A stretch of DNA of 13,222 bases from Burkholderia sp. (lineage in GTDB: Bacteria; Pseudomonadota; Gammaproteobacteria; Burkholderiales; Burkholderiaceae): the NCBI GenBank assembly GCA_028292565.1, contig JAQGMD010000017.1:1-13222 (forward strand), given 5' to 3'. Positions within the stretch are counted from its first letter, which is position 1. The number at the start of each line of letters is the position of its first letter. A model generated the notes under the pieces. The model ran no database searches. It saw only the letters and a list, made by a program, of their open reading frames with translations, and had not been told where the DNA came from. Below are positions 6,826 through 13,222 of the stretch, piece after piece. Made by a program: the position numbers and the translations under genes.

Positions 6826-6848
6826 AGGATAGCAGCACATGCTATTCT
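6826..6848. promoter_or_regulatory. Inverted repeat between the divergent cyclo-ligase and transglycosylase genes
   Basis: AGGATAGCA (6826-6834) and TGCTATTCT (6840-6848) form a 9-bp inverted repeat with one G-T pair and a 5-bp GCACA spacer. It lies about midway in the 66-90 bp divergent gap and could be an operator or a hairpin in the transglycosylase leader. No convincing -35/-10 pair was found around it. Confidence 0.35.
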
Positions 6849-6888
6849 AAGCGGCGTAAAAACAATGTTTAATGAAAGCATTCAATTG

Positions 6889-8838
6889 ATGTCCCCGATG
6901 AAATGGCTTGCCGGTATCACTTTCGCAACTGCCTCTGCGATCCTGTTCGTGCCTGTTGCTCATGCGCAAAAGCGCGTTGCAATGTTCGCCAACGACGACG
7001 ATGCCTTTCTCGCACTGCGTGAAGCGGCTCGCAACAACGACATCCCGAAGTCTGTCGAACTGGCCTCCCGCCTGCGTAATTATGCCGTCCCGTCATATGT
7101 TGATTATTTTCAACTAAAGCCGCGCATCAGTACCGCGACGGAACAGGAGATACGCGACTTCATCAAGCGCAATGAAGGCAGCGCTATCGCCGACCGCTTG
7201 CGCAATGACTGGTTGCTCGAACTGGGCAAAGTGCGAAGGTGGGATTTGTTCGATGAACAATATCCGCAATTCGTGCTGAACGACGACGCCCAGGTCAAAT
7301 GCTATGCGCTGATGTCGAAGGCGACCAAAGGGGCCGACGTCGCCGGCGAGGCGCGCAAGGTGTTGGTCTCGCCGCAGAACTACGGCGAAGCCTGTCCCGC
7401 GCTGATTGCAACATTGGTAGAAAAAAATCAATTCACTGTCGACGATGTCTGGGGACAGGTTCGCCTGATTGCGGAATCAGGGTTCACCAGTTCGATACGC
7501 CGCATTGCTTCCGTGACCGAGGCCTCGGAAGCGTCGCTGATGCAGGCGCTCGACAAGCCGGAGTCGGTTATTGCCCGCGGCCCTGGCAATGGGCGCGCGG
7601 AACACCAGGTTTTCATCCTCGCGCTTGGGCGTGCCGCCAAAAACAATCCGACGCGGGCGGTCGAGGCACTCGTCGAATCGGCTGACCGCCTGGATGAAAA
7701 AGAACGGGCGGTCGCCTGGTCGCAGATCGCGTTGCAAGCGTCGTTCAAGCTGGCGCCGGACGCGGTCACCTACTGGCATCGCACCAACGAAGCGCCGTTA
7801 ACGAACGACGGGTATCAATGGCGTGTGCGGGCGGCATTGCGTGCCGGCGACTGGAAGCTGGTGAAATCCGGCATCGAAGCGATGCCGGACAGCCTGAAAT
7901 ACGATCACACCTGGCTTTACTGGATGGGCCGCGTATTAAAGGCGGAAGGCAAGCCCGAAGAGGCGCAGCAAATCTTCCACTCGATCGCCGATCGTACCGA
8001 TTTCTACGGCCAGCTCGCGCTGGAAGAGCTCGACAGGAAAATCACCATACCGCCGCGCGCGCAAACGCCTTCCGCGGAAGAAATCGCGCCGATGGCCGAG
8101 AACCAGGGATTCCGCCGCGCGCTCAAGTTTTTCGACCTGAACATGCGCTTCGAAGGCTACCGCGAATGGAACTGGGAATTGCGCAAGATGAACGAGCGCC
8201 AGCTCCTGGCGGCGGCTGAGTATGCGCGGCAAAAAAGCGTGCTGGACCGGATGGTCAACACCTCCGACCGCACCAAATCGGAATTCGATTTCACGCAACG
8301 CTTTCCTTCACCGTTTCGTGACGTGATGCACGCTTCCACCCAAAACCTCGGCCTCGACATCGCGTGGGTTTACGGGCTGATCCGCCAGGAATCGCGCTTC
8401 ATCCAGCACGCGCGCTCTCATGTCGGCGCATCCGGCCTGATGCAAATCATGCCGGCGACGGCAAAATACGTGGCGCGCAAAATCGGCATGAACAATTTCG
8501 CGCCACATCAGGTAAACGACATCAATACCAACATCGTGCTTGGCACGAACTACCTGAACATGGTATTGCATGACCTGGACGGCTCGCAGGCGCTGGCTAC
8601 CGCTGCGTACAATGCCGGGCCGGGAAGGCCGCGCGCATGGCGCTCGACGCTGCCGAGGGCGGTGGAGGGCGCTGTTTTCGCCGAATCGATCCCGTTCAGC
8701 GAGACGCGCGATTACGTGAAGAAAGTATTGTCGAACGCGACCTACTATGCCGCGCTGTTCGAGAGCAAGCCGCAGTCGCTGAAGGCGCGCCTCGGTATGG
8801 TGGCGCCGCAGGGATTCGTGCCGAGCGACTTGCCCTGA
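6889..8838 (+). CDS. Soluble lytic murein transglycosylase, Slt70 family
   Basis: This periplasmic enzyme cuts peptidoglycan between MurNAc and GlcNAc, forming 1,6-anhydro-MurNAc ends. From the chosen start it has 649 residues, like E. coli Slt70. A signal peptide (KWLAGITFATASAILFVPVAHA) ends about residue 26. It is followed by a long alpha-helical region matching the doughnut-shaped U and L domains (about 30-470) and a C-terminal catalytic SLT domain. The catalytic glutamate is E501 in GLIRQESRF; GASGLMQIMPATA and ATAAYNAGPGRPRAW follow. The start is uncertain: ATGs at 6865, 6889 and 6898 are all in frame without a clear Shine-Dalgarno, and the two later ones give the best signal peptide. 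A reading from further upstream would overlap the opposite-strand cyclo-ligase gene and is unlikely. Confidence 0.93.
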   Translation: MSPMKWLAGITFATASAILFVPVAHAQKRVAMFANDDDAFLALREAARNNDIPKSVELASRLRNYAVPSYVDYFQLKPRISTATEQEIRDFIKRNEGSAIADRLRNDWLLELGKVRRWDLFDEQYPQFVLNDDAQVKCYALMSKATKGADVAGEARKVLVSPQNYGEACPALIATLVEKNQFTVDDVWGQVRLIAESGFTSSIRRIASVTEASEASLMQALDKPESVIARGPGNGRAEHQVFILALGRAAKNNPTRAVEALVESADRLDEKERAVAWSQIALQASFKLAPDAVTYWHRTNEAPLTNDGYQWRVRAALRAGDWKLVKSGIEAMPDSLKYDHTWLYWMGRVLKAEGKPEEAQQIFHSIADRTDFYGQLALEELDRKITIPPRAQTPSAEEIAPMAENQGFRRALKFFDLNMRFEGYREWNWELRKMNERQLLAAAEYARQKSVLDRMVNTSDRTKSEFDFTQRFPSPFRDVMHASTQNLGLDIAWVYGLIRQESRFIQHARSHVGASGLMQIMPATAKYVARKIGMNNFAPHQVNDINTNIVLGTNYLNMVLHDLDGSQALATAAYNAGPGRPRAWRSTLPRAVEGAVFAESIPFSETRDYVKKVLSNATYYAALFESKPQSLKARLGMVAPQGFVPSDLP

Positions 8839-8896
8839 AACCTGCCGGCATGGAGCCGGCCGACGCCTGGGGCGTGATGATCGAAGGAGACAGGCC

Positions 8897-9859
8897 ATGG
8901 CAATCCGTACCGTATTGGTTCTCGGTGGTTCCGGCTTCATCGGCGGCCACGTCCTTGCCAAACTGCAGGAAACAGATTGGCGCGTGGTAGTCGCCACGCG
9001 TCACTACGAGCACGCAAAGCATCTGCTGGAACTCCCGACGGTGGAAGACGTGGTCGAAGCCGACGTGCATGACGACGCGGCATTGAACCGCCTGATGTTC
9101 GGCATCGATGCGGTGATCAACCTGGTTGGCATACTTCACTCGCGGCCCGGCGATCCGTACGGCCCGGACTTCGCCCGGGCGCATGTCGAACTTCCGCGGC
9201 GCGTAGTCGCCGCCTGCGCTGCCAACGGTGTTCACCGTTATTTGCATATGAGCGCGCTTGGTGCTGCGACCGACGGGCCTTCGATGTATCTGCGCTCGAA
9301 GGCCGATGGCGAAGCAGCCGCCTTTTCGAATCCGGCGCTGAACACCACCGCATTCAGGCCGTCGGTGGTGTTTGGCGATAACGACCGTTTCCTCAATCTG
9401 TTCGCATCGATGGAGCGCTTCCTCCCGGTGATGCTGGTTGCCAGTGCCGATACGAAATTCCAGCCGGTGTATGTGGAAGATGTCGCGCAGGCGTTCGTCA
9501 ACACGCTGGATAATGAAAGAGCCTTCGGTCATGTGTACGAACTGGCCGGGCCTAAGGTCTATGCTCTGCGCGAACTGGTCAGGCTGGCGGGCGTATATAC
9601 CGGACATCCGCGTCCGGTGATCGGGTTGCCGGAATCATTGGGGCGCATGCAGGCGATGCTGATGGAACACCTGCCCGGCGAACCCCTGATGACGCGCGAT
9701 AATCTGGACTCGATGAAGGTCGATAGTGTCGCGTCCGCTCCGGTCGATCCGGAACTCGGCATCAGCCTTACTCCGCTTGAAGCAGTGGCGCCTTACTACC
9801 TGACCGGGCAAAAGCCGCATAGCGGCGTCCAGGCCGTCCATATCCGGCCCAGGCGCTAA
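8897..9859 (+). CDS. NAD(P)-binding atypical SDR protein, NDUFA9-like / epimerase family
   Basis: The 320-residue protein has an N-terminal Rossmann fold with LVLGGSGFIGGHV (7-19; glycines 10, 13 and 16), an acidic ADVHD after strand 3, NLVGIL (75-80), and MSALGA (118-123). A YLRSK motif (Y131, K135) resembles the SDR YxxxK pair, followed by RPSVVFG (154-160). This pattern is that of extended or atypical SDRs related to complex I subunit NDUFA9; betaproteobacterial members are often annotated complex I NDUFA9 family or sugar epimerase. The substrate is unknown and NuoA-N genes are not in the window. The start is supported by GAAGGAGA (8883-8890) just upstream. It follows the transglycosylase gene by 58 bp and may share its message. 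The TAA stop is the left target duplication of the second palindromic element. Confidence 0.85.
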   Translation: MAIRTVLVLGGSGFIGGHVLAKLQETDWRVVVATRHYEHAKHLLELPTVEDVVEADVHDDAALNRLMFGIDAVINLVGILHSRPGDPYGPDFARAHVELPRRVVAACAANGVHRYLHMSALGAATDGPSMYLRSKADGEAAAFSNPALNTTAFRPSVVFGDNDRFLNLFASMERFLPVMLVASADTKFQPVYVEDVAQAFVNTLDNERAFGHVYELAGPKVYALRELVRLAGVYTGHPRPVIGLPESLGRMQAMLMEHLPGEPLMTRDNLDSMKVDSVASAPVDPELGISLTPLEAVAPYYLTGQKPHSGVQAVHIRPRR

Positions 9860-10064
9860 GGGCCCGCGCAGTAATAAGCTGTTCATTTTGGCGGTCGTAG
9901 CGGGATGCAATGCCAGGGGGCCGCCTAGGTGCGCCCGACCCGCCGCAGTGCGAGCACTGCCAGGGGCGGGCAACACGTTCGCGAGCGACGAAACAAGTCA
10001 GGCTCTCTGCAGTGCGCCCGCTACGGCCAGCAAAAATGCCGACTTATTGCCGCGCGGGTCCTAA
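9857..10064 (-). mobile_element. Palindromic MITE-like element, copy 2 (inverted, longer), with TAA target duplication
   Basis: A 202-bp element (9860-10061) is bounded by direct TAA repeats (9857-9859 and 10062-10064), the first being the stop codon of the SDR gene. Read on the opposite strand it aligns closely with copy 1 at 3291-3409: its right end mirrors the left arm of copy 1 (GGACCCGCGC, then GCTGGCCGTAGCGGGCGCAC), and its left arm mirrors the right arm (CTTATTACTGCGC, GGCATTGCATCCCGCT). Removing the 83-bp insert at 9938-10020 leaves 119 bp, equal to copy 1. There is no coding capacity. The element fills most of the roughly 300-bp gap between the SDR and GST genes. Confidence 0.75.
9929..10020. 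repeat. Internal insertion in element copy 2, bounded by a 9-bp direct repeat
   Basis: GTGCGCCCG occurs at 9929-9937 and again at 10012-10020, just before the element resumes with CTACGGCCAGC. The 74 bp between have no counterpart in copy 1. They start with a strong hairpin: CCCGCC (9939-9944) pairs with GGCGGG (9965-9970), enclosing GCAGTGC-GA-GCACTGC (9945-9960). A short TTCGCGAG palindrome follows. Copy 2 may have gained a nested insertion with a 9-bp target duplication, or copy 1 may have lost this part by recombination between the repeats. Confidence 0.6.
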
Positions 10065-10072
10065 GGTCGGCC

Positions 10073-10113
10073 GCGCGATTGCCAGTTTGGCAAACGCGCG
10101 CAAAAGATATATT
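10073..10113 (+). promoter_or_regulatory. Candidate promoter and operator palindrome of the GST gene
   Basis: GCGCG-A-TTGCCA-GTT-TGGCAA-A-CGCGC (10073-10099) is an inverted repeat of 11 pairs with one A/A mismatch. Its right half contains TTGGCA (10087-10092), a near-consensus -35, followed after 15 bp by TATATT (10108-10113), a possible -10. The palindrome would thus cover the -35, as an operator might. The spacing is short, so the promoter is tentative. TTGACA at 10141-10146 is nearer the gene but has no usable -10 before the start codon. Confidence 0.4.
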
Positions 10114-10165
10114 CTCGCTTCTCGTTTTCCCGTCGCGGCCTTGACATCACTTTTGGACAGGATAT

Positions 10166-10879
10166 ATGCAATCGACCGTACTCGACCCGAAGCTTACCCA
10201 AACACTGGACGCCGCTGAAAGAGCCGGCCTGAAGCTGGTGATCGGCAACAAGAACTACTCTTCATGGTCGATGCGACCCTGGGTTGCGATGACCGCGTTC
10301 GGCATCGCATTCGAGGAGATCCGGGTCGGACTGGACAAGCAAGATACGGCGTCGCAGATCGCGCTTTATTCGGCCTCCGGCCGGGTACCGGTATTGGTCG
10401 CGGGCGAAATCACGGTGTGGGATTCGCTCGCCATCTGCGAATACCTGGCCGAGCAGTTTCCCGAGAAGCGGATGTGGCCGGGCGATGTCGAAGCGCGCGC
10501 GATGGCACGCTCCATGTGCGCTGAAATGCATTCCGGCTTCACCGGCCTGCGATCGGCAATGTGGATGAACATCCGCGCCAACTTTCACGGCAAGGGCCGG
10601 ACACCGGAAGCGCAAGCCGATATCGGCCGCGTTTGCGAGCTCTGGGAGAATTGTCTTTCGCGCTCCGGTCCGCATCAATTTCTGTTCGGCGAATTCACCA
10701 TCGCCGACGCTTATTTCGCCCCGGTGGTGATGCGTTTCCGCACCTATGGCGTCGCGCTGGCGCCGGCACTGGAGGCTTACGTGGAACGCGTAGTCAGGCA
10801 CCCGGCAGTTGCAAAATGGATGCTGGAAGCGCTTGCGGAAAAGGAAGGCATCGAGAAGTACGACGTGTATCCGGATTAG
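10166..10879 (+). CDS. Glutathione S-transferase family protein
   Basis: The 237-residue cytoplasmic protein has an N-terminal thioredoxin-like domain (about 22-100) and an all-helical C-terminal domain (about 107-230). The likely active-site segment is NKNYSSWSMRPW, where serines 32, 33 and 35 are candidates for activating glutathione. RVPVL (73-77) supplies the cis-proline and VWDSLAICEYLAE (84-96) the gamma-glutamyl-binding D/E-S motif. TIADAYFAP (178-186) carries the T-x-x-D helix cap of the C-terminal domain. The substrate is not predictable. The ATG at 10166 follows GGACAGGAT, a usable but imperfect ribosome binding site. It sits alone between two repeat elements and is probably monocistronic. 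Confidence 0.88.
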   Translation: MQSTVLDPKLTQTLDAAERAGLKLVIGNKNYSSWSMRPWVAMTAFGIAFEEIRVGLDKQDTASQIALYSASGRVPVLVAGEITVWDSLAICEYLAEQFPEKRMWPGDVEARAMARSMCAEMHSGFTGLRSAMWMNIRANFHGKGRTPEAQADIGRVCELWENCLSRSGPHQFLFGEFTIADAYFAPVVMRFRTYGVALAPALEAYVERVVRHPAVAKWMLEALAEKEGIEKYDVYPD

Positions 10880-10882
10880 CAA

Positions 10883-10907
10883 GTTGTCAAACCGCGTTGT
10901 CAAACCG
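10883..10907 (+). repeat. Two tandem copies of a 13-bp unit after the GST gene
   Basis: GTTGTCAAACCG occurs at 10883-10894 and 10896-10907, separated by one C (13-bp period), starting 3 bp after the GST stop. The reverse complement CGGTTTG appears at 10931-10937, at the start of the next palindromic repeat, so a hairpin with CAAACCG (10901-10907) is possible. Confidence 0.6.
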
Positions 10908-10931
10908 ATATACGCCACGGTTAAATATTCC

Positions 10932-11084
10932 GGTTTGCACCAAGCATGTCATCCCGGCGAAGGCGGGAATACAGAGAAGCACCGATGGCGTCATTTAGTA
11001 CCGATAGTCCAATCGCTTTTGAACAAGCCGGTGGTGCATCTCTGGGTTCCCGCCTTCGCGGGAACGACATATCCAGGTGCAACC
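10932..11084. repeat. Palindromic intergenic repeat of the GTCATYCC...GGCGGGAA type
   Basis: The left arm (GGTTTGCACC, TGTCATCCCGGCGAAGGCGG, ACAGAGAAGCACC) is matched in inverted order by the right arm (GGTGGTGCATCTCTG, CCGCCTTCGCGGGAACGACA, GGTGCAACC). The arms are about 60 bp around a centre of about 35 bp. The core resembles the widespread proteobacterial repeat with the sequence GTCATTCCCGCG-N-GGCGGGAA. It is unrelated to the element copies at 3288 and 9857. It may act as a bidirectional terminator between the GST gene and cca, or be a remnant of a non-autonomous mobile element. Confidence 0.7.
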
Positions 11085-11130
11085 ACCCACAATTTTCAGT
11101 GGAATGCTGGCCATTTCCGTAAAGTTTCAA

Positions 11131-12363
11131 ATGAAAACTTATGTCGTAGGCGGCGCGGTGCGCGATGAATTGCTCGGCTTGCCGGTGCAGGACCACGACC
11201 ATGTGGTGGTCGGCGCCACGCCGGAGGAAATGATCGCGCGCGGCTACACACCGGTCGGCAAGGACTTTCCGGTTTTCCTGCATCCCAAGACCCATGAGGA
11301 ATATGCGCTTGCGCGCACCGAGCGCAAGACCGCGCCTGGATACAAGGGCTTCGTGTTTCACGCCGAACCCGAGGTAACGCTCGAAGACGATCTGGTCCGG
11401 CGCGACCTGACCATCAATGCCATGGCCAAAGCAGAGGACGGCACCATTGCCGATCCTTTCGGCGGCCGCAAGGATATTCAAAACAAGATCTTCCGCCATG
11501 TGTCCGACGCGTTCGCCGAAGACCCGGTGCGCATTTTGCGTGTCGCGCGTTTCGCTGCGCGCTTTACCGATTTCACCGTCGCGCCGGAAACCAATGCATT
11601 GATGCGGCAGATGGTAAACAATAGCGAAGTCGATGCGTTAGTGCCGGAGCGCGTGTGGCAGGAGCTGTCACGTGGTTTGATGGAAGCGAAGCCGTCGCGC
11701 ATGTTTGAAGTGTTGCGCGAATGCGGAGCGCTGGCGCGTATCCTGCCGGAGCTCGATGGGCTATGGGGCGTGCCGCAGCCGGAAAAACATCACCCTGAAA
11801 TCGACACCGGTGTGCATGTGATGATGGTGATCGACTATGCCGCGCAGCAGGGCTACAGCTTGCCGATACGCTTGGCAGCCCTGATGCATGACCTCGGCAA
11901 AGGCACCACGCCGGCTTCGGAATGGCCGCGTCACCATGGTCATGAAGGGCGCAGCGTCGAGCTGGTGGAGCAAGTATGCACGCGCCTGAAAATACCGAAC
12001 GATTGTCGAGACCTGGCACGCATGACGGCGCGTGAGCATGGCAACGTCGGACGCGCGCTCGAATTGCGCGCCAACACGATGGTCACCTTGTTCGAACGCT
12101 GCGATGCATTCCGCAAGCCACAGCGCTTTATCGACATGCTGCGCGCATCGGAATGCGACCATCGCGGTCGCACCGGCTTCGCCGAAAAGCCTTTCCCGCA
12201 GGCGGCCTGGCTGGAAATGGCAATGAAGGCGGCACGCGCGGTCGATGCAGGCGAGGTTGCAAAGCGCTATCAGGATCAGCCGCAACGGATTCCGGAAGCG
12301 ATACACAAAGCGCGCGTCGATGCGGTCAGCCGCGTTACCGGAGCGCCAACAGCCGGGTCATGA
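11131..12363 (+). CDS. cca: CCA-adding tRNA nucleotidyltransferase with HD domain
   Basis: The enzyme builds or repairs the 3' CCA end of tRNAs from CTP and ATP without a nucleic acid template. The 410-residue protein is a bacterial class II type close to E. coli Cca in length. Seen motifs are VVGGAVRDELLG (5-16), the catalytic carboxylates D21 and D23 in QDHD, RRDLTINAMA (90-99), and EDPVRILRVARFAARF (130-145) for nucleotide selection and binding. An HD phosphohydrolase-type domain follows with ALMHDLGKG (H253, D254) and HHGHEG. I chose the ATG at 11131 because the family begins M-x-x-Y-x-VGGAVRD. A longer in-frame reading from 11077 would start inside the upstream repeat. No strong Shine-Dalgarno is visible (GTAAAG at 11119-11124). 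No promoter is evident between the repeat and the start. Confidence 0.95.
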   Translation: MKTYVVGGAVRDELLGLPVQDHDHVVVGATPEEMIARGYTPVGKDFPVFLHPKTHEEYALARTERKTAPGYKGFVFHAEPEVTLEDDLVRRDLTINAMAKAEDGTIADPFGGRKDIQNKIFRHVSDAFAEDPVRILRVARFAARFTDFTVAPETNALMRQMVNNSEVDALVPERVWQELSRGLMEAKPSRMFEVLRECGALARILPELDGLWGVPQPEKHHPEIDTGVHVMMVIDYAAQQGYSLPIRLAALMHDLGKGTTPASEWPRHHGHEGRSVELVEQVCTRLKIPNDCRDLARMTAREHGNVGRALELRANTMVTLFERCDAFRKPQRFIDMLRASECDHRGRTGFAEKPFPQAAWLEMAMKAARAVDAGEVAKRYQDQPQRIPEAIHKARVDAVSRVTGAPTAGS

Positions 12364-12379
12364 CATTCTGGTAATTGAT

Positions 12380-12400
12380 GCGGCTTTCCCGCCCGTTTTT
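12380..12400 (+). terminator. Possible short terminator after cca
   Basis: GCGG (12380-12383) pairs with CCGC (12389-12392) around a CTTTC loop, followed by CCG and TTTTT (12396-12400). The stem is only 4 bp, so it is a weak candidate. The remaining 94 bp to the peroxidase gene show no recognised promoter. Confidence 0.3.
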
Positions 12401-12493
12401 CTCTCATATTTCGTTGCGCCGCGGTCACGGCGAGCCGGCGATTGATATGCTTCCGCAGATCGATACGCCTACGTCCGGATTGCTCATATCGCA

Positions 12494-13222
12494 ATGTCAG
12501 CAGCGCATTTCCTACTCCTGCCGGTGGCGCTTGCCTGCGCTCTTCATGCGTATGCCGAGACCGCTTCCAACAAGCCGGTGCGGGACGAGCCAATCCGGCC
12601 GCTGCCGGAAAAAATCGATGTCGATCCCGACAAACTCGCGCTCGGCAAACGCCTGTTCTTCGATCCGCGGCTTTCTCGGGACAACTCGGTCAGCTGCGCA
12701 AGCTGCCACAATTTTTCCAAGGGCGGCAGTGACGGCCTGGCGCGCTCGTTAGGGGTTGATCGCCGCATCGGGTCGATCAATGCGCCGACGGTGTTCAATG
12801 CCGCCTACAATTTCCGCCAGCTGTGGAGCGGCAAGGCGGAAAGCCTGGAAGAACAGCTCGACCTCGCGATCATTCATCCAAGGATCTTCGATACCTCCTG
12901 GACGGTGATTGTGGACAAGCTCTCCAAAGACGCGACGCTGGTCCGCCATTTTAAAAGTGTTTATCCCGATGGACTCAACCGCCGCAATATCGTCAATGCG
13001 CTGACGGAATATGAACGCGCACTGATCACACCATCGCGTTTCGACGCGTGGTTGCGGGGCAACGAGACGGCGATTACCGCGGACGAGAAACTCGGCTATA
13101 CAAAGTTCAAGAGCTATGGCTGTGTCGGCTGCCACCAGGGTATCAATGTCGGCGGCAATATGTTCCAGGTGTTTGGCGTGGCACGGCCGTACCTGAAAAA
13201 AGAGGGCATCGACGAGGCCGAC
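12494..13222 (+). CDS. Di-heme cytochrome c peroxidase (CcpA/MauG family), 3' end beyond window
   Basis: The first 243 codons are visible. A signal peptide with hydrophobic FLLLPVALACALHAYA (residues 6-21, AxA-type cleavage near 21) sends the protein to the periplasm. Two c-type heme sites are present, CASCH (C68, C71, H72) and CVGCH (C210, C213, H214). LGKRLFFDPRLSRDNSVSC leads into the first site, and INAPTVFNAAYNFRQLWSG and LTEYERAL are typical of the family. Members reduce hydrogen peroxide to water with electrons from small cytochromes or cupredoxins, or act as MauG-like oxidases. The missing C-terminal part would hold remaining heme ligands, so the subgroup cannot be set. The ATG at 12494 lacks a clear Shine-Dalgarno, and an in-frame stop at 12443 with no other start between supports it. 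Confidence 0.92.
   Translation, partial: MSAAHFLLLPVALACALHAYAETASNKPVRDEPIRPLPEKIDVDPDKLALGKRLFFDPRLSRDNSVSCASCHNFSKGGSDGLARSLGVDRRIGSINAPTVFNAAYNFRQLWSGKAESLEEQLDLAIIHPRIFDTSWTVIVDKLSKDATLVRHFKSVYPDGLNRRNIVNALTEYERALITPSRFDAWLRGNETAITADEKLGYTKFKSYGCVGCHQGINVGGNMFQVFGVARPYLKKEGIDEAD

Noticed and set aside
8844..8860. GCCGGC-ATGGA-GCCGGC hairpin after the transglycosylase gene as a terminator
   Set aside because: No T-tract follows, and the next gene starts 36 bp later with a good ribosome binding site, so read-through is as likely.
8308..8997. Minus-strand open frame across the end of the transglycosylase gene and the start of the SDR gene
   Set aside because: It spans two well-supported genes on the other strand and shows no domain.
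9939..9970. Nested hairpins in the second mobile element as a CRISPR or attC-like array
   Set aside because: There is only one copy, with no regularly spaced direct repeats, no integrase gene and no cas gene.
10141..10168. TTGACA at 10141-10146 as the -35 of the GST gene
   Set aside because: A -10 at normal spacing would overlap or follow the start codon at 10166.
12375..12752. Plus-strand open frame across the start of the peroxidase gene
   Set aside because: It is out of frame with the CASCH-containing peroxidase reading, which has a signal peptide and clear family motifs.

Overview
The window looks like a chromosomal segment of a betaproteobacterium, most likely Burkholderiales and probably Oxalobacteraceae (Herminiimonas or Janthinobacterium relatives). 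The reasons are a SAH riboswitch ahead of ahcY, the order ahcY - small holin-like membrane protein - metF, and lpxL divergent from metK. GC content is moderate to high. The family placement is inference from memory; no search was run.

Left part (1-6245): a partial lipid A acyltransferase gene (lpxL, minus strand) leaves the left edge, and divergent from it is metK. The metK leader is highly structured: a 10-bp inverted repeat pairs with the ribosome binding site and start codon, with a competing helix inside it. Next come an exported M14 zinc carboxypeptidase with a Lys/Pro/Ala-rich tail, a small palindromic element, a promoter, a clear SAH riboswitch, ahcY, an intrinsic terminator, a four-helix membrane protein and metF. 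MetK (makes SAM), AhcY (removes SAH) and MetF (makes methyl-THF for methionine synthesis) form most of the activated methyl cycle. The 5-formyl-THF cyclo-ligase gene converges on metF and overlaps it by 17 bp, which adds a folate salvage step.

Middle part (6229-10879): the cyclo-ligase gene and a periplasmic Slt70-type lytic transglycosylase gene diverge from a short intergenic region holding an inverted repeat. They are followed by an atypical SDR/NDUFA9-like NAD-binding protein, a second, longer copy of the palindromic element, and a glutathione S-transferase-like gene.

Right part (10880-13222): a tandem 13-bp repeat and a different palindromic repeat (GTCATYCC type) precede cca, the tRNA nucleotidyltransferase gene with an HD domain. 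A di-heme cytochrome c peroxidase gene then runs off the right edge.

The two most unusual observations are these. (1) The metK leader is a candidate cis-regulatory RNA that I cannot match to a named SAM riboswitch class. (2) Two copies of a MITE-like element each sit exactly in a stop codon (TGA and TAA) and are flanked by direct 3-bp TNA duplications, so both host reading frames stay intact. One copy carries an 83-bp internal insertion bounded by a 9-bp direct repeat.
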